This document shows positions 1 to 11,143 of a stretch of 64,000 nucleotides of DNA, in pieces. Each line of letters starts with the position of its first letter. The stretch's first letter is position 1. Location of the stretch: positions 496,001 through 560,000 of the forward strand of contig MCFH01000030.1 of assembly GCA_002104945.1 (NCBI GenBank), written 5' to 3'. Source of the DNA: Piromyces finnis. Taxonomy: Eukaryota > Neocallimastigomycota > Neocallimastigomycetes > Neocallimastigales > Neocallimastigaceae. Below the pieces are notes generated by a model that worked only from the letters and a program-made list of their open reading frames with translations, did not search any database and had not been told where the DNA came from. The position numbers and the translations under genes are program-made.

Positions 1-120
1 TAGCTCCAATGGTGGTTCTTAGAGAAACGTTGGCTCATTCCTATTGCTAGGTGGTTGTGACCCTCCTGGTCTGTCATACTGTTTCTTCAGCTTCGACGCT
101 CACTTAATCCATGTACATTA
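1..120 (-). mobile_element. LINE 3'-end-like segment (start cut by window)
   Basis: Read on the minus strand, about 65-112 reads V-S-V-E-A-E-E-T-V, stop, Q-T-R-R. This matches the C-terminal S-V-N-A-E-E-T-V-R-Q-A-R-R of the LINE protein at 16,636-18,286, with a stop where the LINE has Arg. The match is interrupted by roughly 37 unrelated bases and weakly resumes near position 15. It is either a decayed LINE 3' end or the LINE-derived tail of the SINE-like unit just to its right. The segment is clearly richer in G+C than the DNA that follows 540. Confidence 0.6.
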
Positions 121-510
121 GATGCATGTCGTTGTACGATATTTCACAACTACAATGCTAAGCCTCTTATAGTCAATTTGATCACGTGTCAACCGCCCCC
201 TAATGTTTACACTTAAATTGATTAAGGAATATTATGTGTTTTTGGCATAGCCTAAGTCACCACTTATTAAGTTCTAATTTGGAATGTACCATGTACACTA
301 GACCCTCTCAGGCCGGCTAGACGAGTGTTATTATCATAGTAGTAAATTAGAAAGTTCATTTATACTTACCTGAATATCATAACCCAACCCATGGCAAACC
401 CAGTGGGAAAATCCACAGGCACTGACATCTGCGGGGTCGAACCAGAAGCCTTATGTATGCTAAGGAAACGCCTTAACAACCAGGATAAAAACTGGAACGA
501 CAATTATAGC
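121..510 (-). mobile_element. tRNA-derived SINE-like element, Pol III boxes at the right end
   Basis: On the minus strand 433-443 reads GGTTCGACCCC, a perfect match to the Pol III B box GGTTCGANNCC. Upstream, 449-465 folds as an anticodon-like arm of 5 bp (CCTTA/TAAGG) with a 7-base loop. Beyond it lies a D-arm-like CCT...AGG with a weak A box near 471-484. The T arm is degenerate and the loop lacks U33, so this is not a working tRNA gene. Transcribed leftwards, the unit would end in the LINE-like segment at 1-120, the layout of a SINE sharing its 3' end with a partner LINE. The body, about 121-420, matches nothing else in the window. Confidence 0.45.
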
Positions 511-1244
511 AAATAATTAATAATTATAGCTCAATTCTAGCAGGGAAGTTTCTGATATGAAATTAATATGTCTAGCTACATATTAGCCAATATTTAAAAT
601 AATTTTTATTATTTAAAATATTCAATTTCATCTTTAAAAATTTATATATAATATTTCATAATAATAATATAATAATTGATATATATTATAATACATTATT
701 TATATATTAGTTATAGAATTCATGTACATATTTCATTATATTCTTAAATATTAATATTATATATTAGTATTAATTTTATTGTAATACTTATTTGTATTAC
801 ATTACCTTTCCTTATATAGTAATATTTCATATAAAATGTAAAATATATTATACTATATCCTATTTAATTATTATTCATATATTATGAATACATTACATTA
901 TATAATTGATATTCAATTATATTATAGGAATTTTATAATATAAAAATATTCATGTAAAAATAATTAATAATTAGAAAAAGAGAAGAGCTTTAATAATTAA
1001 TAAGAAAATATTATAAGTGAAATTATTAATAAGAGAGAAGTTAATAGTAATAAAATATTTTTCACCTAATATAATAAATTATAAATAAACTAATATTAAA
1101 TTACTACAACATAAAAGAAACTTATATCATTTTTATGGTCACATGACCTTACATCTCATTATATAACTGTAATATTTACAATGTAACTTTTTCTCTTTGT
1201 TAACCTTATTAATAAAATTATTTATTAATTAAATTTATTTCACA

Positions 1245-1321
<77 letters not shown>

Positions 1322-2857
1322 AAATGTCCTTGCTACTATTGTTTATTTTTTAATGGGATATATTAATAATAAAAAATTTTTTATTAGAATTTAATCAGAT
1401 AGGATCAAAAAAGCCACTTTTTTTTACATAAATTAAATTGAAATAAAAATAAGAAATCCCTTTCATAATGCTATTATTATTACTAATGTTATTACTAATA
1501 TTGTTATGATTTAAAATAAAAAAAAAAGTATTATAATAAAAGAAAATAAAATACTATTCATTATTATTAATATTTTGCTGCAGTTGTTGTTGGTAGTTGA
1601 TTTGCCTCTTTACCTTTTTTTTTTAATATAAAAAAAAATGCACCTTTATAGGATGATAAACAATGTGTAAACAATAATTAAATTAAAAATTAAATTAAAT
1701 TATCTATCGTGTAACATTATATCTTTTACAAATATTTCATTTAATTAATTATTATGTAAAAAGGAAATTGTATCACTATTTTTATGTAATTTTTATGTAA
1801 TAGTAATAGGTATATTAAAAAAAAAAAGACACAAGTTTAGGAAGAAGAAGACTGTGTAAGATCTAAAACTATGAAATATAACTAATAAGAATAGTTATTT
1901 AATAAAATAAAATCTTTTTTATTTAAAAAATAAAAGAAAAGTAGTACAATACTATTTATTTAAATAGGTTTAAGAATTATTATTATAACATTATTTTCTA
2001 TAGTTTTATTTTTATTAATCATTTAACCATTATTTTAAATTTTATATAATTAAAGAAAAGGTAAAAATTAATAAATAATGTTGTTGATATAATCTCCCTT
2101 TAAAATTATTCCATTCTATTATTTTAGTATTATTTCTCATTACGACTTTTTTCAGTATCTTTTTAAAAAGTAAAAGATTGGTTTTTTTGACAAAGAAACA
2201 TCGTTAAAAAAAAAAATTGATATTCTATAAAATTAAAGTAAAAAATAATGAATTTTTCTAAAGATAATTCATTTAGTCTTATCATCTTTTATTATCCTGA
2301 ATAAACTTTATTTTTAATTGAAAAATATAAAGTTTTTTCTATATTTATTTTTTATCCCAAAAAAAAAAAAAAAAAAATAGTACATTAGATTATATTTTAT
2401 AATTAAATTCTATATTTTATATCATAATATTATTTTACAATTTACAATTTTATAGAATAATATCTTTTAAATTTTTACATTCCATTATTACCAAGTTTTC
2501 TCTACACTAATAATTACTTGAATCTTTTTAATATAATTTGATGGATATTTCTACAGAGCTAATGCTCTATTGTAAAACAAAAAAAAAAAAAAAGAATAAA
2601 TTATTCATATTATTAAAAATAAAAAGGATATAAAGGAAAAGAAAACCAATTATAATAAATTCTTATAACTTATTTTTATGGTTTAAAAAAAAAATTGGAA
2701 ATTTATCCCTTTTATTATTAATATAATTTTTTTTTAAATAATTTCAATAAATTTTATTATTTAGAATAAAATCTATTCATATTATCCATTAATTTATATT
2801 AATTAAACATTAAAAAGTTTGACTATGGAATGATTTTTTTTATCTTTTATTTTTATA
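511..2857. other. AT-rich intergenic region
   Basis: No coding region, RNA gene or recognisable element was seen. The stretch is nearly all A+T with many runs of 8-18 A or T, plus the ATT microsatellite listed separately. Confidence 0.6.
1245..1320. repeat. (ATT)n microsatellite
   Basis: About 25 uninterrupted ATT/TTA units, the longest trinucleotide run in the window. Confidence 0.9.
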
Positions 2858-3238
2858 TTTTTTTTTTTTTTTAACAGCATCAAAATGTTAAAAATAAAAA
2901 AAAATAAAAATTATAAAAATAGGTTTAAATCAACACAAATGAATGAAAATTGGGTATAATATATTCAAGTCATTTTAATTAAAGTAAGAAAACCACTATT
3001 ATACTAAAGTATGATAATTATATTCGATTTCCAATGGGACATCGAGTCAAAGATCAAAAATCTGTCATAGAACAAAATTTTGATCTCTATTGGTTGCGCT
3101 GGCCCTCCTAACCTGTCTTGCTGTTTCTTCAGTACTGATGCTCTTGGATGTTGCTTCAAACCTTTTGAACATTGACCATTTCTGACCAATAGCAAAAGGC
3201 ATGATTTTGGTTAGAAGTTCCGCTATTACCGTCAAACT
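2858..3238 (-). mobile_element. 5'-truncated LINE copy (3' end only)
   Basis: The left border is a T run at 2858-2872 followed by AACAGCATC, which is the LINE 3' terminus (GATGCTGTT plus poly-A) on the minus strand. The rest follows the long copy at 16,336-18,286 closely, including the coding end and the segment encoding the last ~30 residues. A short open frame at 3004-3195 is a remnant of that coding end. The copy stops abruptly near 3238, where the long copy continues, so it is a 5'-truncated insertion. It differs from the other copies by scattered substitutions. Confidence 0.85.
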
Positions 3239-4108
3239 TTTATATTTTCCTTTATTCTTTTTCTTATTAATTCACTCACAACAGCAACTAAAAATAAAAT
3301 TGTTTGTGATATTATACTTAATGGGATAAAAATCCATCCTTATGACTATCTTTATAAAGATCTTTCATTTTAATAAAATTTATCCAATTTTTAAAAAATT
3401 TTAAATTTATTTTAATGGGTGAAAAAAAAAAAAGTATAAATAGTATAAATGTTATTAAATAAAAAAAGTTTGTTTAAAATATACTTTTTTTTTTTTTTCT
3501 TGTTCTATAATATAAATATTTATTGTTTTTTTTTTTATCTTTTCTTTTTTTAAAAAAAGGGTTAATTTATTTTGGTAAATCCTTTCCAAAAAAAAAAAAA
3601 ACTTTTTTTTTTTACATTTTTTTTTTCTATATATAAATAAATTATTTTATTTGATATTTGATATCTAAATATAATTTTAATTATTGTTGATTTCTAATAA
3701 ATTATTGAATTTTTATATATTTGAATTGGAATTAATTAATTTTCAATAATATTAATTATATAAAAATAAAATACTATTTATTATATTAATAAATATATAT
3801 TTTTCTTTTTTTTTTTTGGCTATTAATAAATTTCATTACTAATATCTATAGTGGTGATATATAAATAATTATTTTATTAATATTAATAAAATTATTATTA
3901 ATCTATGTATAATAGAAATATACAATAATACGTATTATTATTATATATTTATAAAGTAAAAAAGATTTTTATGAAACAAGAAATAATTATAATATATATA
4001 TTATATTTATTTCTTGTATAAATTTTTAAAAAGCTCCACCAAAAGATAAAAATTTTTTTATATTCTTATTGTTTGGTTGGTTGGCTGCTTGTTTGTTTAT
4101 TTTTTCTA
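3239..4108. other. AT-rich intergenic region, 3' flank of a membrane-protein gene
   Basis: No gene seen. Long A and T runs. The end close to 4100 holds a TTGG/TTTG-rich tract just after the neighbouring stop codon. Confidence 0.5.
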
Positions 4109-5443
4109 TTAATAATTATAATAATCATATCCTTTCATATTTGGGTTATTTTTTGAATTATTATTATTATTATTATTATTATAATTTTTATTGATTAAAT
4201 ATCTGTCATCATCATCTATTGAGATATCTTCAAGTCCATTATTATTAGTATTATTATTACTATACTTGAGTTTTTGTCTGTAATAATTACTATCGAGAGC
4301 GATCACATTATGTTGTGGTTTATTTCTTTGATTATCTTGAGTACTGGCAAAAGAAGTAGGAGTTGTATTTCTATATATTTCTGGAACACCTGGTACAGGA
4401 TAATTTGCAGAAGCAAAAGCATTAGCAGCTGAAAATCCTGTGGATGGATAAGTAGCAGCAATTCCTGGAGAGGAATAAGCACCTGAAGTTGGATAACCAC
4501 TTGAGGTTGGGAAACCACTATTAACAGAAGAACTTGATCCTGTTAATGTATTAATATGTAAATTTGAACTTGACTTATTTTTAGAAGAAGTGATATCATA
4601 ATTATTATTCTTTGCACGATTGGCATAGCTCTTTAATAAAATTTGATCGATATACATTAATGTATAATTAATGTTAAGTACAGATTGACGTATTTTATCC
4701 ATATTAGCATCTTCAATTTGAGTTCCTTTTTTGGTAAAGTTGATAAGGAAAACAATGTAGGCGAGTAAGACAGGGAAATAGAGTACAGTAGCAATCATGG
4801 AGACAACAATACGGTATTCTGAAATTTTTATAAATCTATCGACAAAGGAACCCTTTCCAAAAGTACTATCATGAAGTCTTTGGAATAAATTTTTCTTTAA
4901 ACAAAGAATAACCGATAAATCATAGGAAAAACAAAATACTTGAATAGCCATAACGATATACCACCATCTTAAACTGTATTGGGTAATAGATGGTACTGTA
5001 TAATCCTTTTCAAGTTTTTCTTCGTAAAAGTAATTATATATACTATATAATTTAACAATATTAAAACCAATACAAATAACTAAAACTAATCTCAAATTTT
5101 TCTTTTCATTAAGAAGAGCTCTAGTTCTAATATAGGGATACCAATCCCCTACCATTTCACCAAGCATCCAAAATATAGTAGCATATCCAATACCATAATG
5201 TAATTTTACTGTAAAATCTTGTATAGTCTCTACTTCCAATACTTTAGTAATAGCATCACCTATGGATCTTAACACCCAATGAATAATTAAAACTAACATA
5301 ACAGGTCTTTTCCAATTTTTACCATTCATTAAAAGTACTAACAAAACCCATAAAAAGAAAGGACTTTCGATTAATGAAAATGCCATTTTTTGAACGACAT
5401 CATAAAAGCTATACTCTATACGAAATGATTTTATTTCCAACAT
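4109..5443 (-). CDS. six-helix membrane protein of unrecognised family (paralog 1)
   Basis: Single-exon gene of 444 codons starting at the ATG at 5441-5443. Hydrophobic segments are at about residues 25-42, 46-66, 81-103, 118-140, 158-182 and 207-237, giving about six transmembrane helices, then an amphipathic stretch N-Y-T-L-M-Y-I-D-Q-I-L-L-K near 258-270. The C-terminal ~170 residues are Ser/Asn/Pro/Tyr-rich with a poly-Asn run and a short acidic D-D-D-D patch, probably a disordered tail. The gene at 7936-9192 is a clear paralog. Shared motifs include K-N-W-K-R-P-V-M, H-W-V-L-R-S and G-D-W-Y-P in the helical part. No enzyme or transporter motif was recognised, so function is unknown. Coding is well supported by the conserved frame and tail-only divergence. 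Confidence 0.85.
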   Translation of the reverse strand: MLEIKSFRIEYSFYDVVQKMAFSLIESPFFLWVLLVLLMNGKNWKRPVMLVLIIHWVLRSIGDAITKVLEVETIQDFTVKLHYGIGYATIFWMLGEMVGDWYPYIRTRALLNEKKNLRLVLVICIGFNIVKLYSIYNYFYEEKLEKDYTVPSITQYSLRWWYIVMAIQVFCFSYDLSVILCLKKNLFQRLHDSTFGKGSFVDRFIKISEYRIVVSMIATVLYFPVLLAYIVFLINFTKKGTQIEDANMDKIRQSVLNINYTLMYIDQILLKSYANRAKNNNYDITSSKNKSSSNLHINTLTGSSSSVNSGFPTSSGYPTSGAYSSPGIAATYPSTGFSAANAFASANYPVPGVPEIYRNTTPTSFASTQDNQRNKPQHNVIALDSNYYRQKLKYSNNNTNNNGLEDISIDDDDRYLINKNYNNNNNNNNSKNNPNMKGYDYYNY

Positions 5444-7935
5444 TTTAATTTTTTATTATTATTATTATATATCTACAGTTATTTCTGTTGTTATTGTTGT
5501 TGTTGTTTTTAATTTATTCTATTATTATTTTTTGGAAAGGTGAAAGTTTTTTTTTTACCTTTAATAAGATAGTGTTTTATTTTTTAATAAATTAAATAGG
5601 TTATATACTACTTATGGTATAATATAATATTATAATATTATTATTATTTTATTATTGAAAAAACATTGACTTTAATTTTTATATTATTTATAAGGAAGTT
5701 AATGTTTCTATCAAAAAGGGTAAAAGTTTTAAACGAAAAAAAAAAAAAAAAAAAGAAAAATATGGATATATTTATATTTAGAATTTTAATACATTTTTTT
5801 TACTCATCCATACGACGAATTTATTTCTTTTTTGGCTAGAAAAAAAAAAGGTTTTTTTGGAAATGATGGTGTAGATTTATCACAATATATTATATATTAT
5901 AAATATATTGTGATACTATTTAATAAATTTCATTAATAGATTTTGGTTAATTTGATTAAATTTCTTTTTTTAATTTAATTTAATTATTGCCATTTAATAT
6001 ATTTAATATATTTGTTTAATTTAATAATATATTAATTATTACTAAAGAAATTTAATACACATGTTAAACTTTAAAATATAATAAAAAGGGATTTAAATCT
6101 TTTATAAAAATCAAAAAAAAAAAAAAATTGAAACTCTAATATATAATAAAATAGAATAAAATACTTTAATAGAAATATAATAAAACAAATATATAATAAA
6201 TTAATTAAATAGAATAGAAATAGAAATAATTATATTTATTATTTATATACATTATAAAATAGAATAATGCATGGTTCATATATTAATATATAAAAATGTA
6301 TATAAATAGAAATTTATTATGAAAAAAAATTTAAAAAAGGTAAATGTGGCATTTTTAATGATGATGAATTTTATAACACCAGTTTTAAGTTGTTTTTTTT
6401 TTAAAAAAATAATAATTATAAGAAAGACACTTTTTTCTTTGTAATTTTAATGTAGTTTAGTAATAATTATATCATATTCTATTTTATTTGTCATTCTTTT
6501 ATTATTCTATTGTTGTTATGGTTGATTGTTTATTTTTTTTGTTAATAAACTTATATTGTTTGATTTTGTTTTGTTTTGATTTTTCCTAATTAATTACAAT
6601 TTGTTTTTTTTTTTATTTATTGATATAAACTCCCTTTATTTTCTAATATCATTCTTGTATTACAATAAATATTTTATTTGATACAATAGCCATGATACAA
6701 TAGATAGTATATTATTATATATTATATTGAACATTAGATAATATATATAATATATTATGATGACAAATAAAAATATTTTAAATTATTTTTCCCAAATAAT
6801 AGTTCTATTTAAATTGTAGTTATTTAAAATAATATATTAATAATATAATATTTCTATACAATATAATATAAATAGTATATCATCTAGACTGTAAGTAATA
6901 TATAGATAGAATTAATTATTTTAACAATTTAGTTTTTTTTTAATAAATGTATTACCGTTACACAATAAAATTAGGGGAAATTAAGGTTTATATTGCAATT
7001 TTTTTTTAATTAAACTCCTAAAAAAAGTCTTTTTTATTAATACAAAAAAGGAAAATAGATTAGAAAATTCTACTTGTATTAATATAAGAACGAATTTAAA
7101 AGTACAATCCAATTTCTGTGAAATTATGAGGTAGATTATGACATAAATTAAAAGGGATACAAAATAGTGTAGAATAAAAAATAAAAAATAATAAATCAAT
7201 TCGATATAGAACTCTTTTTTATTATAAAATAATTTATTTTTTTCTTTTTATCATAATGACAGATTATATTCCTTTTTCTTTTTTACCCTATTATCCCTAT
7301 TACTAATATTCTATAATAAGGAAAAAAGAAAATGATGTCAAAAGCTTTTTATTTGTTTATCTTTTAAAAGTTTTATTGTTATTATTAAATTTAAAATTGT
7401 TGAATATATTGTGGCTTGTTTTTCTTTTATTACAATATTATTGATTCGAAACAATTTGTGTATTTAGATTTTTGTATTTTTATATTAATAATTATTATAT
7501 ATAATGATTTATATATTTATATATTCCTAATATTATATACAATATATATATCATTTAAAATATTTATACTTTCATAGTAATAATACTAATATTACTAGAT
7601 ATCTATAATATTTATAATATTTATTTATAGTGGTTTATAATATTTATAATATTATGACCTATATATTATATATATTATTTATATTATATATAGGTTAATT
7701 ATATTTATGATATTATTTATGGAGGTAGATTTAATATTTATAATTATCATTATGTTTGTAATATTTATAATTATAATATTTTAAATATTTCTATTATTAT
7801 CTATGAGGTATATATTATTATATTTTTGTTTTTTATTTTATTTAAAAAAAAAAAAGTTTAATATTTAAATTTTAGTTGAAGGATGATCAATACAATCAAA
7901 ATAGACAACTTTTGATTGTTAGTAATAATAAGGAT
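5444..7935. other. AT-rich intergenic region between the paralogs
   Basis: About 2.5 kb with no convincing coding region. A hydrophobic frame at 6981-7199 (minus) looks like a by-product of A/T composition. The part 7500-7800 is a patchwork of AATATTTATAATATT-like words. Confidence 0.5.
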
Positions 7936-9192
7936 TTACATATTATAGTAACGATCAAAGGGTTGTATATTTGTCATTAAACTTTTTATATCTACTTGGT
8001 AGCCCGTATCTTTTATTTTAGGGGTATTATCTTGTTTTTGAGTGTAATCCGCTGAAATTCCCTTAGAATAATTTGATTTGGATTGAGCATAATAATTTTC
8101 AATATTAATAATATTATCTTGAGGTTCATGAAGCGTATGGTATTTATGGGTTAATTCATAATATTTTTTGTTTTCTGGCGATATTTTCAATGAAGGTTCC
8201 GGATAGTCTGAAAAGGAAGGTATTGATTTGGAATATATTTTTGAGGAAGAGGTTTCATAACTTGGATTGTTATTATCATTATTATTAGTGGTATTACGTT
8301 TAACATAACATTTTAATAAAATTTGATCAATATACATTAAAGAATAGTTTACACCAATCACCACTTTACGAATAGATTCCATTGAATCATCATCAAATGG
8401 AATAGAATGTTTACCATCAAGAGAGTATTTAAGAACAAAGATGATATACAATAATATAACGGGTAAAAAGATCATGGTCGCTAACATGGAAATGACAATA
8501 CGAAATTCTGATATTCTTTTAAAGCGTTCAACGAAAGAATTTTTTCCCAGGGAGAAATCGTGAAGTTGATTAAATAAATTTTGTTTTAAACAAATAATAA
8601 TGGATAAATCATAGAAAAAACTAGAAATTTGAGTAATAGTAATGAGTATCCACCAACTTAACCCAAATTTTGTCATACTTTGACTTCCACTATCTCCGTC
8701 ATTTTGATAATCATGACTTTTAGTAATATTGAAAAACTGATAAAAGAAATGGAAAACACTAAATACCTTGATAATATTATAGACGGCACAAGTAAGATAG
8801 ACCATTCTAATTTTCTTTTCATTGTTGATAATAGCTTTTGTTCTCAGAAGAGGATACCAATCTCCAATAATTTCACCAATAATCCAAAAAATATTAGCAA
8901 TACCAATTCCTACAAACCAATTTTGTTTATTATCACTAGTCATGGTATTCATATTGGAAGGGTAATATTCCATGGTAGTGGTGAGCGCATCCCCCGTGGA
9001 TCGTAAAACCCAATGAACAATTAATAATAACATCACTGGTCTTTTCCAGTTTTTTTTATTCATAATAAGAATTAAAAAAACCCATAAAAAATAAGGACTA
9101 GTGATGTAGGAATGAATGACTTTTTGAGTGGTATTACATTTAATACCACTAGGAAGTGTTCCATACTCAGTAAAAGATATGATTTGTTCCAT
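7936..9192 (-). CDS. six-helix membrane protein of unrecognised family (paralog 2)
   Basis: Single-exon gene of 418 codons starting at the ATG at 9190-9192. It is colinear with the gene at 4109-5443 over the first ~280 residues. The same six hydrophobic segments occur, with conserved blocks N-W-K-R-P-V-M, H-W-V-L-R-S, G-D-W-Y-P, S-F-V-E-R-F, I-S-E-F-R-I-V and M-Y-I-D-Q-I-L-L-K. The loop between helices 2 and 3 is longer than in paralog 1. The tail (from about 290) is unrelated in sequence to that of paralog 1: polar, with Ser, Asn, Tyr and Lys. Both genes are intronless, on the same strand and about 2.5 kb apart, so local duplication is likely. Function is not recognised. Confidence 0.85.
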   Translation of the reverse strand: MEQIISFTEYGTLPSGIKCNTTQKVIHSYITSPYFLWVFLILIMNKKNWKRPVMLLLIVHWVLRSTGDALTTTMEYYPSNMNTMTSDNKQNWFVGIGIANIFWIIGEIIGDWYPLLRTKAIINNEKKIRMVYLTCAVYNIIKVFSVFHFFYQFFNITKSHDYQNDGDSGSQSMTKFGLSWWILITITQISSFFYDLSIIICLKQNLFNQLHDFSLGKNSFVERFKRISEFRIVISMLATMIFLPVILLYIIFVLKYSLDGKHSIPFDDDSMESIRKVVIGVNYSLMYIDQILLKCYVKRNTTNNNDNNNPSYETSSSKIYSKSIPSFSDYPEPSLKISPENKKYYELTHKYHTLHEPQDNIINIENYYAQSKSNYSKGISADYTQKQDNTPKIKDTGYQVDIKSLMTNIQPFDRYYNM

Positions 9193-10118
9193 TTTTATTT
9201 TTTTAAAAAAAAAATAAAGGATATAAATTAAATAGTAATAGTAATATATCTATTTAAAATAAGAGTAGGAATAAAAAAAAAACTTTTTTAAAATATAGCG
9301 TAAGAATAATTTTTTATTCTTTTAATATTAATATACATGTAGGATGAATAACTTTTAAAGTTATTTTATAGATTAATAAGTATATATTATTAAATAATTT
9401 TTTTTTACTATATTTTAATAATAATTAAAATAGAGAGTAAAATAAAAAAATTATCATAGTATGAAATAATTCAATAAAATTATTTGAATAAATAGTTTGA
9501 TTAAGAAAAGAAAAAAAAAAAGGTGCAAAAGATGGATTTATAAACTCTTTAAATATTTATTGTTTCAGGAATAATATTATTATCTATTATTTTATTAGAA
9601 TAATAATACTATTTCCTTTTATTATGTTTAATATTATTATCTATTTTTTTATATTGAAAAAGGGAAAAAAAACAATTACTATTCTTTCCTATGAAGCTGT
9701 TCTACTAATTAAAATATTAAAATAATATTTAATTAGTTTATTAATTAGTTTATACCAGGATTAATTTACAAACTATAACTATTATGATTAGCTATGTCAA
9801 ACTTTGTTTAATGAATAAATATTAATATTTTAAAAAATTTTTTTTATTAATCTATATATATAATTTTATATTTTTTATGGTATTATTCCAAACATAATAT
9901 TAAAATACTAAATAATAATAATTAAAAATTAAAATGAAATATTAAAAAATCATTTTGTACCAAATTTTATTAGGATAGTACAAGCATATGAAAAAAAAAA
10001 TTTTTTTTTATTTAATCATTCCAAATTTTTATATTCATTAAAAAAGTTACCATTGCTGTTACTTGTTACTGGGCAAAAGTAAAAACGATACTTGTTTATA
10101 TAAAAAAATAGATATTTT

Positions 10119-10254
10119 CAAAGTCATTCATATTAATTTTTTTTCGTTGCTTTTCCTTCATAATATTAATTCTTTCTTTTTTATCAAACACTCAAAGTCA
10201 TTCGTATTGCTTTTTTTTTTCGTTGCTTTTCCTTCATAATATTAATTATCAAAC
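10119..10254. repeat. imperfect tandem duplication, period about 74 bp
   Basis: The segment from CAAAGTCATTC through CCTTCATAATATTAATT and ATCAAACAC occurs at about 10,119-10,192 and again at 10,193-10,254, with small differences in the T runs and a shorter second copy. Confidence 0.8.
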
Positions 10255-11098
10255 ACAACTAAATTTATATTTAATCTATTTCTATAATTTTTTCCCATTT
10301 TCATTATATATATTACACACACCTTCATTTAAATAAAAAGTTTAAATTTTACTTTTTATTATTCTCAGTAAATTATAATAAAAAAAATGGGAATAGTAAT
10401 AATAATTAGTATTATTATTATTAATTAAATAATAATTAATAATTAGTGTATGGCATTTAGTGTTATTAATAATTAATACTTTTCTTTTTTAAATGATAAA
10501 TTCACATGACTTTAAAAGAAATAAAAAATTTTAATTATCAAATAAATAAATACTTTAAAAAAAAAAAAAGGAAAATAATTGAATTCATTAAAAATCTTAC
10601 TACGCTTTACCATTATCATCTTTTTAAAATCAAATCAATATTAAAAAAAAAGGAACATCAACAAATAGTTCATTGTTTATTATCAACAATAAACATCTCT
10701 TTTAGTTTCTCATTAAAGCTTAAATGATTTATGGTTTATTCCTCATAATCCCAATTTTAAAAATAGAAATTAAAAATTTAACCAATAAAAAATTAAAATA
10801 ATATATTATGAATAGTAAAATAACATATGGAAAAGATTTTTAAAAGTAACGATAATGCTAATGATAGTTAAAAATTGAAACAAAAGAAACAATATTGAAA
10901 AAACTTAAGGTATATCTTTTCACAAGTAATGGTAATGGTAATGATAGTTAAAATATGAAGGTCTACTTTTCTTTTAATTACATTATAATTAATTCATTAA
11001 ATTATTTTTTATTATCCCATTAATTAATCAAGAGTTTCATATTGAATAAGAGAAAGGATACAACTTTAACAGAAACTTTTAATTATTTATTAAATATT

Positions 11099-11099
11099 A

Positions 11100-11136
<37 letters not shown>
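11099..11136. repeat. (ATT)n microsatellite
   Basis: About 12 ATT units in intergenic DNA. Confidence 0.9.

Positions 11137-11143
<7 letters not shown>

Noticed and set aside
425-495. Functional tRNA gene on the minus strand
   Set aside because: The B box is perfect but the T stem is broken, U33 is missing and the acceptor stem does not pair, so it is treated as a SINE head.
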